Counted from the first letter of the stretch, positions 24,880-34,494 are shown. The stretch is DNA of 64,000 bases from Timonella corticicola (GCF_042683685.1 NZ_JBHUOP010000002.1:248001-312000), one strand, 5' to 3'. Notes: generated by a model from the sequence alone, not told the origin. Numbers and translations: made by a program.

Positions 24880-25893
24880 CTAAGACGCGCGCGTGGACTC
24901 ACGCAGCGAGAGCTTGTAGTCCGCGACCACACGGCGCGGCTCAATCTCCTGCTTGGGGTTGTCGATGTGCTCCTTGAGCAGGTTGACAGCGGTCTGCGCG
25001 ATCTGAAGCCTCCCTGGCTCAACCGAGGACAGCGCAGGGAAGGAGAAACGGGCCTCCTCGACATCGTCGAACCCGATCACCTTGACGTCCTGTGGGATCG
25101 ATTTACCAGATACCTGCAGAGCGTAGAGCACACCGAGTGCCATGGCGTCGTTCAGGGCGAACACCGCATCGAACTCAACGCCGTCCGCAATCATGTCAAA
25201 GATCGCCTGAGCACCCGTGGAACGGTGCCACAGACCGGCCTCGCGGATGAGTTGCGGGTCTACCGGCAGGTCGTGCTCGCGCAGCGCCTCAAGGTAGCCC
25301 TCGGTACGCAACTGAGCGGAACCGATGACTTCGCCCTCGTGTGCACCCACCACCGCGATGCGACGGCAACCTACCTCGATCAGGTGGGAGGTTGCGGCCT
25401 TCGCAGCCTCGACATTGCGCATCGTGACGTGGTCGGTCGAGGCATTGAATACACGCTCGCCGAGCAGAACCAGCGGATAGTTGACGTCGAACTCCGCGAC
25501 GTCGTCCGGACCAAGTTCAAGCGGCGAGAAGATCAAGCCGTCAGTGAGGTTGCGTCGAAATCCGTGCAACGCGGCCTTCTCTCGCTCACGGTTCGAGCCG
25601 GTCTGCTCGATCAGCACCGTGAGCCCCACGGTCTCTGCGTATTCAATGACTGAGTCGGCAAGCTCCGCAAAGTACGGCAGGCTCAGCTCAGGAACCGCCA
25701 ATCCGATCATTCCGGTCTTACCCGAACGCAGCGATCGGGCTGAGACGTTCATCTGGTAGTCCAACTCGGCGATGGCCGCGAGGACCTTCTCCTTGGTGGA
25801 TTCGCGGATATACGGATACCCATTGACAACATTGCTGACGGTTTTCACCGACACTCCGGCACGGCGAGCGACGTCCTGCATTGTTGCGCTCAT
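24880..25893 (-). CDS. LacI-family regulator of the arabinan importer/GH43 genes
   Basis: 337 residues. HTH TMQDVARRAGVSVKTVSNVV lies at about residues 4-23, hinge near 46-60, then a sugar-sensing domain. ATG at 25893 has AAGGAG five bases upstream. It is a close relative of the C-terminal 335 residues of the regulator at 50606 (shared VKTVSNVVNG-type helix, ARSLR.G.TGMIGL, PYFAELADSV, LTVLIEQTGS). Both lie near TNTACATCGWTGTANA sites and probably recognise them. A short palindrome CACCACC-GA-GGTGGTG (25913-25928) lies in its leader; the rest of 25929-26141 is plain. Confidence 0.92.
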   Translation of the reverse strand: MSATMQDVARRAGVSVKTVSNVVNGYPYIRESTKEKVLAAIAELDYQMNVSARSLRSGKTGMIGLAVPELSLPYFAELADSVIEYAETVGLTVLIEQTGSNREREKAALHGFRRNLTDGLIFSPLELGPDDVAEFDVNYPLVLLGERVFNASTDHVTMRNVEAAKAATSHLIEVGCRRIAVVGAHEGEVIGSAQLRTEGYLEALREHDLPVDPQLIREAGLWHRSTGAQAIFDMIADGVEFDAVFALNDAMALGVLYALQVSGKSIPQDVKVIGFDDVEEARFSFPALSSVEPGRLQIAQTAVNLLKEHIDNPKQEIEPRRVVADYKLSLRESTRAS

Positions 25894-26141
25894 CGGAGCT
25901 CCTTCATCATTGCACCACCGAGGTGGTGGGGCGTCCGTTCGTGGGTTCGGGTATCCGTCCTGCGACACCTGGTAAACCCACACGTCACGGCCACCGTGTT
26001 GTATTCGCTGGGCACCCACGCAAGGGCTGAGGCAAAACGGTTACCCCAATTGTGCCTGCCCAGGTTGAAGGTGGCAAACATACGCGACCTCCCCTGGACA
26101 CTGTTCACCCAGTCGAAACGCAGCGCCGCGCACCACTTCCC

Positions 26142-27404
26142 CTATGCGATTGACCATTCCCGTACGGGAACTCGCACGACCGCCCCGCGCCGCAGCACCG
26201 GCTCGAGTTCAATGTCCTGGCCACTGAGGCTCAGCACACGGAACAGCGAGCGGCTCACGGACAGGTTGTCGGCGTTTGCTTCCGCCTCAGTGACGACCTG
26301 AGTTGCCAGCGAGGTATCGGGGGCACGCCAGGTTTCTCCGATCACATCTGCTCCGGTTGCCGCCTGTGGCACTGAAACAGCCGTGATGGCCAACAGTTGT
26401 CCGTGTTCGTTGGATAGCCGGACGGGAACGTCGCCATCGCCAACCGGATATCCGAACACGGGAGTCCCGTCACCGCGGAAGAAGAACGGCTGAACCCGTC
26501 CGTGCCGATTGTGGTCGAACAGTGGGTTGCCCACGATGTCGCGGTAACTGCGAGCGTGGTACACGATCACATCTCGGCCCTGTTCATCCGTGGTGAATGA
26601 GTTGTGGCCCGGACCGTAAGCCTGGGTCAGATCGCTCGAGACGAAGACAGGCTCAGGACTCTTAGCCCAACTGTCCGTGGAGAGCAGGTCTGCATCCTCG
26701 CTCGCGGTGAGCAGGCCCATGCAGTAGTGGTGGTCGGTTGCACTGGCGGAGTAGGTGATGAAGATTCGTCCGTTGCGCTTGAGCACAGCAGCGCCCTCAT
26801 TCACGCGGTAGCCGACGTTTTCCCAATCGCGCTCTGGGCTTGTGAGCAGTACTGGGTCGCCTTCGAGCGTGAACGGATCAGCCATCTTCGAGATGTAGAG
26901 GTCCGAGTTGATGACCACGCCGTCCGGCAGACCAGGCTCCTGGATAGGACGCTGCGCCCAGACGTAGTAGAGGTCACCGCGGTGTTCGAACGCGGTTGCA
27001 TCGAGTGAGAACTCGTCCCACTGCGTACGGATCCGCACGGGATCGCCCCAGGTTGCGGTGCGTGGGTCCTCGCCAACGCCCTCAAGGACGTACATGCGGA
27101 TGCGGAACGGCTTGTCGGCATGTCCCGCGGTGAAGTAGAAGTACCACCTGCCGTTGATCTTGTGCAGTTCCGGCGCCCAGATGTTCCCGCCCATCTCGCC
27201 CACGTCCGGGCGAGTCCAGATGATTGTCTCCTCGGCGCAGTGCAATCCTTCGAGGGTGTCGGCACCGCGCAACACGATCCGATCGTATTCGGGGTACGAG
27301 CCGGTGAAGTAATAGGTGTCGCCGTCCTTGAGCACCCATGGATCAGCCCGCTTTTCGACGAGCGGGTTACGCGCAGTGGTCGCCGTTACGTATGTGGTTT
27401 CCAT
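26142..27404 (-). CDS. GH43 arabinofuranosidase, cytoplasmic
   Basis: 420 residues, no signal peptide. GH43 residues: Asp in RADPWVLKDGDTYYFTGS near the N-terminus, Asp in SLDATAFEHRGDLYYVWA, and Glu in NEGAAVL. It resembles exo-acting alpha-1,5-L-arabinofuranosidases of actinomycetes, but this is family-level inference. GAGGAG lies ten bases before ATG at 27404. Two LacI operators lie upstream (27432 and 27508). It is transcribed alone, toward the LacI gene at 25893, with 248 bp between. Confidence 0.9.
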   Translation of the reverse strand: METTYVTATTARNPLVEKRADPWVLKDGDTYYFTGSYPEYDRIVLRGADTLEGLHCAEETIIWTRPDVGEMGGNIWAPELHKINGRWYFYFTAGHADKPFRIRMYVLEGVGEDPRTATWGDPVRIRTQWDEFSLDATAFEHRGDLYYVWAQRPIQEPGLPDGVVINSDLYISKMADPFTLEGDPVLLTSPERDWENVGYRVNEGAAVLKRNGRIFITYSASATDHHYCMGLLTASEDADLLSTDSWAKSPEPVFVSSDLTQAYGPGHNSFTTDEQGRDVIVYHARSYRDIVGNPLFDHNRHGRVQPFFFRGDGTPVFGYPVGDGDVPVRLSNEHGQLLAITAVSVPQAATGADVIGETWRAPDTSLATQVVTEAEANADNLSVSRSLFRVLSLSGQDIELEPVLRRGAVVRVPVREWSIA

Positions 27405-27431
27405 GGTTGTGTATCTCCTCGCACACCAATC

Positions 27432-27447
27432 TCTACATCGATGTAGT
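27432..27447 (-). promoter_or_regulatory. LacI-type operator, start-proximal, GH43 gene 26142
   Basis: TCTACATCGATGTAGT is palindromic except at its two outermost bases, and lies 27 bp before the start codon. A repressor here would block transcription through the leader. Its centre is 76 bp from the site at 27508. Confidence 0.72.
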
Positions 27448-27505
27448 ATCAGTGTCGTTAAAAGGCGCTCACCGCAGCGAGCGCCCATTGACAAGTCCTG
27501 TTACA

Positions 27506-27535
27506 TTTTTACATCGTTGTAGATACTTTTGACAA
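27506..27535 (-). promoter_or_regulatory. Putative promoter with LacI-type operator, GH43 gene 26142
   Basis: On the minus strand TTGTCA (27530-27535) and TAAAAA (27506-27511) are 18 bp apart. The operator TTTACATCGTTGTAGA (27508-27523) fills the spacer and the -10, the same layout as at 12027 and 50509. Confidence 0.6.
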
Positions 27536-27640
27536 GGGCCTTGGAACACCAAATCTCACACCGCCCTCTCCTGGGCGGAAAATCTCTCCTCTCGCCAGTT
27601 TCACTACCCTGCTTCGTGCCCCGGTTCCTCGCCCTCACCC

Positions 27641-27709
27641 TCGATGGGCCAAAGACAGTCCGGGTACGCATATTTTGTCCACACCCCGGACCAAAAACAG
27701 CCCACCGAG
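27641..27709. repeat. Family A dispersed palindromic element, copy 3
   Basis: TCGATGGGCC, then GTCCGGGT/ACCCCGGAC inner arms, A-tract, then AGCCCACCGAG. The inner stem has several mismatches but the outer words match copies 1 and 2. It lies between the araA terminator and the GH43 promoter in the 470-bp gap 27405-27874. Confidence 0.7.
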
Positions 27710-27762
27710 ACACGTGAGGCGCGCTGGAAGGCACCGACTCGTCGCCAATCAGGACACAAAAA

Positions 27763-27799
27763 ACGGCCCGGGTCACTCACGTGAGTAAACCCGGGCCGT
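27763..27799 (-). terminator. Intrinsic terminator of the ara operon
   Basis: ACGGCCCGGGT (27763-27773) pairs with ACCCGGGCCGT (27789-27799); the loop contains the palindrome ACTCACGTGAGT. On the minus strand TTTTTTG follows, about 75 bp past the araA stop. Confidence 0.88.
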
Positions 27800-27874
27800 G
27801 ATCGTCTCCCCCGGAGACGTCCCTAGAAGGTCCCCCGACCACTAGGAAGACTGTCGGCTAACGCCGAGGTCACG

Positions 27875-29383
27875 TTAGAACCCCTGAGCCAGACGGTAGT
27901 ACGACTGGTTCCAACGAATCTCATCAGCATACTGGCGGATGTTGGTGTTTTCATCGATGACAAGCAGTTCGGTTTGCGCCATCCGCGCGAAATCGGTCCA
28001 CGCCTCAAGCCCTACCTGCGAGGACATGCAGGTGTGGTGTGCAGCACCAGACATGAGCCACGCCTCAGCAGACACCGCAAACGATGGCTCCGGCTTCCAC
28101 ACGGCACGCGCAACCGGGAGGTTTGGCAACGCCGCGGTTGGCTCCACGTTGTTGACCTTGTTCACCACAAGGCGGAAACGCTCACGCATGTCCGACATCG
28201 CGACAACAACCGCAGGCCCAACGTCGGCGGTGAACACCAGACGGACAGGGTCTTCCTTTCCGCCGATGCCCAGCGGGTGGATCTCCAACGTCGGCTTCGT
28301 CGTGGTCAGCGAAGGACACACCTCAAGCATGTGCGCGCCAAGGATGAGTTCATTACCTGGAGTCAGATCGTAGGTGTAGTCCTCCATGAGCGATGCGCCG
28401 CCTGGCAGACCATAACCCATGACCTTGGCCACGCGGATCAACACGGCGGTCTTCCAGTCGCCCTCAGCGCCAAAGCCGTAGCCATCGGCCATGAGTCGCT
28501 GGACAGCCAAACCTGGAAGTTGACGCAGGTCGCCGAGGTCCTCAAAGTTGGTGGTAAACGCCGTAAAGTCACCAGCTTCAAGGAAGGACCGCAACCCAAG
28601 CTCGATCGCAGCACCGTAGCGCAGCGACTCGTGGCGCTCCCCACCCCTACGAAGTTCCGGAACAACCTCGTAAAGGTCCTCGTACTCAGCCACGAGCGCA
28701 TCGACTGCCTCGTCGCTGACCGCATTGACAGCGTCGTTTAGCTCATTGACGGACCAGGTGTTGACCGAGACGCCGAGTGAGATCTCGGCTTCGGTCTTGT
28801 CGCCCTCGGTGACAGCGACGTAGCGCATGTTGTCGCCGAACCGGGCAAGCTTCATATTCTGCGCGGCATTCCAGCCGGCGGCCGCACGAGCCCACGTACC
28901 GATCTGAGCGGTCACGTCAGGGTTCGATGCGTGGCCGACCACGGTCTTACGTGGCACGTTCAGGCGGGTTTGGATGTAGGCGTATTCGCGGTCACCGTGA
29001 GCAGCCTGGTTCAGGTTCATGAAATCCATGTCGATCGAGTCCCATGGAAGTTCAACATTCGCCTGAGTGTGCAGGTGCAGCAGAGGGGTACGCAGGGCGT
29101 CAAGCCCACGAATCCACATCTTCGCCGGTGAGAACGTGTGCATCCAGGTGATCAGACCGATGCAGTTCACGTTGGCGTTGGCCTCGAGGATGAGTTCCTT
29201 GATCGAGTCCGAGTCCTTCAAGACCGGCTTCCACACAACTTTGACCGGAACATCGCTCGCACCATCGATGAGTGCCGCGATCTCCTTGGACTGGTCCGCA
29301 ACCTGGATCAGGGTTTCCTCGCCGTAGAGGCCCTGCGATCCGGTCAGAAACCAAATCTCTTTTCCTTCAAATGGGTTCTTCAT
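27875..29383 (-). CDS. araA: L-arabinose isomerase
   Basis: 502 residues, the usual length, converting L-arabinose to L-ribulose. The start MKNPFEGKEIWFLTGSQGLY and inner blocks WMHTFSPAKMWI, LLHLHTQAN and DRFG.NMR-type FGDNMRYVAVTEGDK are family hallmarks. AAGGAAG precedes ATG. It is the last gene of araB-araD-araA, 158 bp after araD; that gap holds only weak hairpins. The cluster ends at the strong terminator 27763-27799. Confidence 0.98.
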   Translation of the reverse strand: MKNPFEGKEIWFLTGSQGLYGEETLIQVADQSKEIAALIDGASDVPVKVVWKPVLKDSDSIKELILEANANVNCIGLITWMHTFSPAKMWIRGLDALRTPLLHLHTQANVELPWDSIDMDFMNLNQAAHGDREYAYIQTRLNVPRKTVVGHASNPDVTAQIGTWARAAAGWNAAQNMKLARFGDNMRYVAVTEGDKTEAEISLGVSVNTWSVNELNDAVNAVSDEAVDALVAEYEDLYEVVPELRRGGERHESLRYGAAIELGLRSFLEAGDFTAFTTNFEDLGDLRQLPGLAVQRLMADGYGFGAEGDWKTAVLIRVAKVMGYGLPGGASLMEDYTYDLTPGNELILGAHMLEVCPSLTTTKPTLEIHPLGIGGKEDPVRLVFTADVGPAVVVAMSDMRERFRLVVNKVNNVEPTAALPNLPVARAVWKPEPSFAVSAEAWLMSGAAHHTCMSSQVGLEAWTDFARMAQTELLVIDENTNIRQYADEIRWNQSYYRLAQGF

Positions 29384-29541
29384 GTTCTTCCTTGGGGTGT
29401 TTTGTTGCGTACCGCCGGAAGCGGTGCGAGTGAGTGGACGAAGTGATTACTGGCTCTACTCTCGGGCCAGAATCTACGTTTGCTTCACCTCCGCCGAGTT
29501 CGTGCTCTGCAACAAACTCAACTTCGGCTCAGCTGCCTTGA

Positions 29542-30279
29542 CTACTGGCCGTACACGTTCTGGTAGCGCGCGTAGAGCGAGTCGATGTCCTTCTGCGCGA
29601 TTCGGGTTGGCTCACCGAGCTGGCGCGAGATGTGCACGGTGCGTGCCACCTCCTCAACCATGACCGCTGCCTTGACCGCGTCCTTCGCATCCTTGCCGAT
29701 TGTGAACGGGCCGTGATTACGCATCAGCACCGCGCGCGAACGCGACTCGCGCAGGGTGTCCACGATGCCCTGACCGATCGAATCGTCGCCAATGAGCGCG
29801 AACGGGCCGACTGGGATGTCGCCGCCAAACTCGTCGGCCATCATCGTCAGCACGCACGGGATCGGCTCAGCGCGGGCCGCCCAGGCGGTCGCGTAGGTCG
29901 AGTGGGTGTGCACCACGCCGTAAACATGAGGCATGTTGCGGTACACGTAGGCGTGAGCCGCGGTATCCGAGCTGGGCAGGCGGTCGCCGTCCACGAGGTT
30001 CCCGTCGAGGTCGCACACAACCATTTTCTCTGGCGAGAGTTCATCGTAGGTCACTCCCGAGGGCTTGATCACGAGCAGGTCCGCGCTTGTGAGCCGCTGC
30101 GACACGTTGCCCGCAGTCCACACCACGAGTTCCCATTTGGGCAGTTCCGCGTGGAGGTCGGAAACGATCTTGCGTACGGCCGCGACCTCGTCGCGAACCT
30201 CTTGGCTGTAGCCGTCGAGGCCGATGGCCTCGCCGATTCCGCGAGCCTTCTTTGCGTCAGTTCCTTCATTGCTGAACAT
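29542..30279 (-). CDS. araD: L-ribulose-5-phosphate 4-epimerase
   Basis: 245 residues of the class-II aldolase/epimerase fold, giving D-xylulose 5-phosphate. Visible: TAGNVSQR and IKPSGVTYDEL (phosphate and substrate loops) and VVHTHSTYATAWA (metal-binding His pair). ATG at 30279 has AAGGA five bases upstream; the frame stays open to 30723 only because it reads through the araB 3' end. It lies 94 bp after araB. Confidence 0.97.
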   Translation of the reverse strand: MFSNEGTDAKKARGIGEAIGLDGYSQEVRDEVAAVRKIVSDLHAELPKWELVVWTAGNVSQRLTSADLLVIKPSGVTYDELSPEKMVVCDLDGNLVDGDRLPSSDTAAHAYVYRNMPHVYGVVHTHSTYATAWAARAEPIPCVLTMMADEFGGDIPVGPFALIGDDSIGQGIVDTLRESRSRAVLMRNHGPFTIGKDAKDAVKAAVMVEEVARTVHISRQLGEPTRIAQKDIDSLYARYQNVYGQ

Positions 30280-30373
30280 GTGTGTCCTTCTGGTTTTGCT
30301 TTCCGACGAGCCTGCCAGCAGGTGATTCGATCCACTGTGGCAGGTTGAGGGGCTGGGTGGGGGAATCGAACGT

Positions 30374-32002
30374 TCAGAGCACCTCGGTTGCGGCGCGCTC
30401 GACGGCGAGACCGGCGTGATACTGGTCGAGATACTGCGCGAATCCGGCGACGTCCTGTTCATCGGGAGCGACTGTGGAGACGTTCGCGTCCGCGAATACG
30501 CGCTCATTGAGATACTCAGGAAGCGATGCCTTCGAGCCATTGGCGCGGGCACGAGCGTAGTCGGCGAGAACGGCAATGCCCCATGCTCCTCCTTCGCTCG
30601 CGGTGTCTCCAACGGAGACCGGTGCGTTGATCGCGGCAGCCAGCAGGCGCTGAGCCACCCCTGCGGTGCGGAACACGCCACCGTGGGCGAACATGTCGTC
30701 GATGGCCACGCCTTCACCTGCAAGCACGCGCATGCCGAGCGCGAGGGTGCCGAAAGCGCCGTAGATCTGGGTACGGGCGAAGTTCGCGAGGTTCAGGGTC
30801 GAGTCCGGGGTGCGCACGAACAGTGGGCGCCCCTGATCCAGACCGGTGATCGGCTCACCGGCGAGGTAGTTGTAGGCAAGGAGCCCACCACCGTTTGCCT
30901 CGCCGTCGAGCGCCGCGCGGAAGAACGCACCAAACACCTCATCCGATGTTGCACTCACGCCGAGCGCGGTTGCGAACTGGCCGAACACTGTGGCCCATGC
31001 ATTGAGTTCGCTCGCTCCGTTGTTGCAGTGCACCATTGCGACCAGGTCGCCCGAAGGCGTGGTCACGAGGTCGAGTTCGTGATGGCGGGTCTTGAGCGCG
31101 TGTTCCAGAACGACCATCGCGAAGATCGAGGTTCCCGCGGAGACGTTTCCGGTGCGTGGCGCGACCGCATTGGTTGCGACCATTCCCGTACCGGCATCCC
31201 CTTCTGGTGGACACAGGAGGATACCTGATTGAAGCGCTCCCGTGGGGTCCAGCCAGGCGGCTCCGCTCTCAGTGAGAGAGCCTGCATCCTCACCTGCCAC
31301 AAGCACCTTCGGAAGCAGGTCAACAAGTTTTGGGCTCTCGTGGCGAGTGGCCACGCGCTCGTCCACACGGGAGAGCAGCCGGGCATCGTAATCGCGGGCC
31401 TCTGGGTCCACCGGGAACATACCCGATGCATCGCCGACACCGAGGACCTTCTCGCCCGTGAGCTTCCAGTGCACGTATCCGGCAAGCGTGGTCAGGAACG
31501 CGATCTGGGAGACGTGCGGTTCGTTGTCGAGGATCGCCTGATACCAGTGCGCAACGGACCAGCGCAGCGGGATGTTGTAGTCCAGGAGTTCGCTCAGTTC
31601 CTCGGCAGCGGCACCGGTGTTGGTGTTGCGCCAGGTGCGGAACGGGGTCAGGAGGTTGCCGGATGCGTCGAAGGCCAGGTATCCGTGCATCATGGCGGAG
31701 ATGCCAATTCCGCCGTAGGTTGTTGGGCGCACGCCATAGGTCGCCTCGACATCGGCGACCAACTTGGCATAGCTGTCCTGCATGCCAGCCTCGACAGCCT
31801 CAAGCGAGTAGGTCCACAGCTTGTCCTGGTAGACGTTCTCCCAATCGTGGGAACCGCTCGCAAGCGGGCTCCCATCCGGACCGATGAGGCAGGCTTTGAT
31901 TCGAGTCGAGCCGAGTTCGATTCCAAGGGTGGTGTTCCCGGACTCGATGTCCTTACGGATTGCCTCGATCGTGGCAGACTCGTTGGTGACGGCCTGGGTC
32001 AT
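30374..32002 (-). CDS. araB: L-ribulokinase, FGGY family
   Basis: 542 residues phosphorylating L-ribulose. The FGGY ATPase fold begins LGIELGSTRIKACLIGPDG near residue 26; MMHGYLAFD and the later AFGTLALGMRVLAGEG are typical of the alternative ribulokinase group (often called AraK), not the E. coli AraB group. ATG at 32002 has GGAG at five bases; ATG at 32026 lacks a site. It is the first gene of the operon, with two to three AraR-like operators 50-116 bp upstream. A role on xylulose cannot be excluded, but xylB is present elsewhere. Confidence 0.93.
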   Translation of the reverse strand: MTQAVTNESATIEAIRKDIESGNTTLGIELGSTRIKACLIGPDGSPLASGSHDWENVYQDKLWTYSLEAVEAGMQDSYAKLVADVEATYGVRPTTYGGIGISAMMHGYLAFDASGNLLTPFRTWRNTNTGAAAEELSELLDYNIPLRWSVAHWYQAILDNEPHVSQIAFLTTLAGYVHWKLTGEKVLGVGDASGMFPVDPEARDYDARLLSRVDERVATRHESPKLVDLLPKVLVAGEDAGSLTESGAAWLDPTGALQSGILLCPPEGDAGTGMVATNAVAPRTGNVSAGTSIFAMVVLEHALKTRHHELDLVTTPSGDLVAMVHCNNGASELNAWATVFGQFATALGVSATSDEVFGAFFRAALDGEANGGGLLAYNYLAGEPITGLDQGRPLFVRTPDSTLNLANFARTQIYGAFGTLALGMRVLAGEGVAIDDMFAHGGVFRTAGVAQRLLAAAINAPVSVGDTASEGGAWGIAVLADYARARANGSKASLPEYLNERVFADANVSTVAPDEQDVAGFAQYLDQYHAGLAVERAATEVL

Positions 32003-32050
32003 GAGTTCTCCATCTGTCGCTGCCACTGCATTGTGGCTGAGGGGCCATTT

Positions 32051-32118
32051 TGTTAGCGTTCACATGATTTGTCTGAACGTCAGCGAATATGCGCTTTTAA
32101 TGAATGTTAACGTTCACA
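32051..32118 (-). promoter_or_regulatory. AraR-like operators upstream of araBDA
   Basis: TGTTAGCGTTCACA (32051-32064) and TGTTAACGTTCACA (32105-32118) are near-identical LacI-type sites. A weaker version (TCTGAACGTCAGCG, 32072-32085) lies 21 bp from the first. This is a different sequence class from the ATCGATGTA sites and matches the HQ-type recognition helix of the adjacent LacI protein at 32347. Confidence 0.65.
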
Positions 32119-32211
32119 ACCCGCGAACGCAAGAGGACTACGACCAGATCAATGAGATAGTGCCGTTACCACTCGATACCGATCCACATCGCACGTCAAC
32201 CTTCTCCGTGC

Positions 32212-32278
32212 CGATGGGGCGAGAATCGTCCGAAGACACACATCGAATAGGCGCACCCGGGCCAAATAAGACCCATCG
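32212..32278. repeat. Family A dispersed palindromic element, copy 4, degenerate
   Basis: Outer arms CGATGGGG and ACCCATCG pair; inside are GTCCG and GCGCACCCGGGCC with lost symmetry. It lies between the AraR-like gene and araB; 32119-32211 and 32279-32346 show nothing else. Confidence 0.5.
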
Positions 32279-32346
32279 TTGGAGATATCTCCATTGAACT
32301 CGGCCCACCCATGTGCGGGTTTGGGGAAAGATCGAATCGACCCTCG

Positions 32347-33363
32347 CTAAGTATTCACACGCGGCGGTGCGGTACTCTCACGCACGACCAGTTGCGGGGC
32401 GATGACCCGATCAGCCACGCTCCGACCCTCGATCACGCTCAACAGCGTCTCCATGATGGCCGCGCCGAGAGTCGCAAACCGGTGGTGCACCGTGGTAAGT
32501 GGTGGAATGAAGTTCGAGGCCCCGGGAACGTCGTCGACACCGACCACGCTCACGTCCTGCGGAACTCGCAGTCCCCTCTCCGCGAGCGCCCTGATCAATC
32601 CGAGCGCGATCATGTCGTTGGCAGCGAATACAGCGGTGGGCGCGCCAGCCCTGATCAGTTCGGCCCCTACGGCATATCCGCGTTCCGAACTCCAGTCACC
32701 CTGAATGAGCGGGACGGGGTTGATCCCAAGAACCGAGCATTCGTTCTTCCAGCCATCAAGTCGTGCCCGTGCATCCGACCAATCCAATGGACCGGAGATG
32801 TGTGCGATCTCGGTATGCCCGAGTTCAGCCAGGTGACGTACGGCGAGCCGCGCGCCCGCCTCCTGGTCAAGGTTCACCGAGAGCATTCCCGTTGGAACGG
32901 TGTCCGGCTGAGCCACAGCAACGACCGGCACGGGAGCATCGAACACATGCAGGGCCTCAACGACCTCCTGCTGCTGGGCGATGACGACGATGCCTTCAAC
33001 GCCCTGTGCCAGCAGGTGATCAAGGAGTTCGCTCATGCGATGCGCATTGGCACGTTTGATGGTTGCGAGCGAGAGGAAGAAGCCAGCCTCACGGGCGGCC
33101 TCCTCTATGGCCACCATGGCGCGCTGCGGCCCGAACAGGGCGTTCCCACTCGTGATCAGGCCGATTGTTCCAGATCGCTGCGTGACCAGTGCCCGGGCGG
33201 CGAGGTTGCGGCGATATCCGAGTTCCTCGATCGCATGCAGCACGCGGTCGCGGGTTTCGGGGCGCACGTTCCCGTGGTCGTTGAGAACCCGAGAGACGGT
33301 CTGGTGTGAGACTCCGGCAAGACGAGCCACATCGTTCATGCCAGGTCGGCGTTGAGTGACCAT
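32347..33363 (-). CDS. LacI-family regulator, likely AraR-type repressor of araBDA
   Basis: 338 residues. HTH GMNDVARLAGVSHQTVSRVL lies at about 8-27 with hinge RRNLAARALVTQRSGTIGLI, then the sensor domain. Its recognition helix (HQ, R) is the classic LacI/PurR type and fits the CG-centred TGTTARCGTTCACA sites just downstream at 32051-32118. No strong ribosome site; the start lies 12 bp after the stop of the 33376 gene. Being the only LacI gene next to the ara operon, it is the best candidate for its control. Confidence 0.9.
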   Translation of the reverse strand: MVTQRRPGMNDVARLAGVSHQTVSRVLNDHGNVRPETRDRVLHAIEELGYRRNLAARALVTQRSGTIGLITSGNALFGPQRAMVAIEEAAREAGFFLSLATIKRANAHRMSELLDHLLAQGVEGIVVIAQQQEVVEALHVFDAPVPVVAVAQPDTVPTGMLSVNLDQEAGARLAVRHLAELGHTEIAHISGPLDWSDARARLDGWKNECSVLGINPVPLIQGDWSSERGYAVGAELIRAGAPTAVFAANDMIALGLIRALAERGLRVPQDVSVVGVDDVPGASNFIPPLTTVHHRFATLGAAIMETLLSVIEGRSVADRVIAPQLVVRESTAPPRVNT

Positions 33364-33375
33364 GGAATCGTTGCG

Positions 33376-34128
33376 CTACAGACCGTAAGCGTTGTAGAAG
33401 TTCTCGATCTCGTCTGCGGGCGCATATGCCTCGAACAGCGCGGTGCCGTTGGTCCACAGGGCGCGTGCAGTGCCCGCCGGAAGCGTCTGGTCGCCGTGAG
33501 CCGGAGGCAGGACCCCACCCGTCTCGTCGACAGTGATGACAAAGTCGCCGACACTCGTACCATCTGACTCGACGACACCGGCTGAGATCGTCGTTGTGTC
33601 AGGGGCAAGGCGCGAGTCATATGCCGTCGCGGCGTTCTCCACCGACTTGAACTGGGCTGCGAGCACCTCCACTTCCACGCTTGCGTCCCCCGCCGGACCC
33701 GAGTAGTTGAGCACATAGGACTCAAGTGCTCCCTCGACAGGCCAGTCGGTGACCTCGGTCAAACTCGTCAGTGCAAACTGGTTGGCCGTTCCTGGGAGGG
33801 CTGCGGCGAACTCGGTGACCTCGCCGCGGTCAACCGGGTCTTGCGTTGGCGTAGGCGCATCCGCTGTGACCGTCACGGTTGGGTTGTGAGTGGGAGCCTC
33901 ACTCGTGTCGGCATCTCCGCGGACAACCCCGATGATGCCGTCGATGATGAAGTAGAGGGCTACCAGAATCGCTCCCGCCCAGATGAGTTTGCGAGCGTTA
34001 CTGGGGATTCCCACCGGCTTGTCGGTGGTTTCCGCATCGGTTGCGTCAACTTCGCCGGTGGGCTCAGGCTGCTGCGGGGTTACCTCGTTGTCGGGGGTGC
34101 TGTTGGCTCCAGTGTCGTCCTGGCTCAC
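33376..34128 (-). CDS. Membrane-anchored protein of unknown function
   Basis: 250 residues. The GTG start at 34128 follows AGGAG at seven bases. An acidic, low-complexity cytoplasmic stretch of about 45 residues is followed by one span (LIWAGAILVALYFIIDGIIG, about 48-67), a Thr/Pro-rich linker and an exported domain of about 160 residues rich in Ala/Thr/Glu with no cysteine. The layout recalls other actinobacterial cell-envelope proteins such as that at 37091. No family recognised. It precedes the AraR-like gene by 12 bp, perhaps by chance. Confidence 0.75.
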   Translation of the reverse strand: MSQDDTGANSTPDNEVTPQQPEPTGEVDATDAETTDKPVGIPSNARKLIWAGAILVALYFIIDGIIGVVRGDADTSEAPTHNPTVTVTADAPTPTQDPVDRGEVTEFAAALPGTANQFALTSLTEVTDWPVEGALESYVLNYSGPAGDASVEVEVLAAQFKSVENAATAYDSRLAPDTTTISAGVVESDGTSVGDFVITVDETGGVLPPAHGDQTLPAGTARALWTNGTALFEAYAPADEIENFYNAYGL

Positions 34129-34196
34129 GTGGTATCTCCTTGTGCGGCTGGGTGTCGCGGACGGTTTTATCTGTCTATCGTAGTCGGCACCGCCCT

Positions 34197-34254
34197 TGAG
34201 AGTTACCAAAAGTGCACTCGCAGTGTGTGAGAGTGCGGTTTGGCGCACTCTCAA
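34197..34254. repeat. Family B dispersed palindromic element, copy 2
   Basis: TTGAGAGT (34197-34204) and ACTCTCAA (34247-34254) with inner ACCAAA/TTTGG and GCACTC/GAGTGC pairings, close in sequence to the copy at 22419. A second TTTGAGAGT at about 34268 can pair with the same ACTCTCAAA. It lies in the 366-bp gap 34129-34494 before radA; 34285-34494 shows no gene with a ribosome site. Confidence 0.7.
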
Positions 34255-34494
34255 AGTGAGAAGCAGTTTGAGAGTGCAGTCCCAGACGCCCCCTCTTCCG
34301 CACGAGTGAGATTGGCGACGACCCTGCCGCGCTGGCAGGCGCGGTCGCGCTGGGAAGATGAGGGCTCGTCGGCACCCTACCCCTCTGGTAACCGAACTCA
34401 GCGATGCGCTGAGAGTGTGGGCTCGTCGGCCGCTCCCCCTTCACCGCGTGGCCCAAGTTTAAGAGTGTCAGAGGGACCGCGTAAGTTTGTGGAC

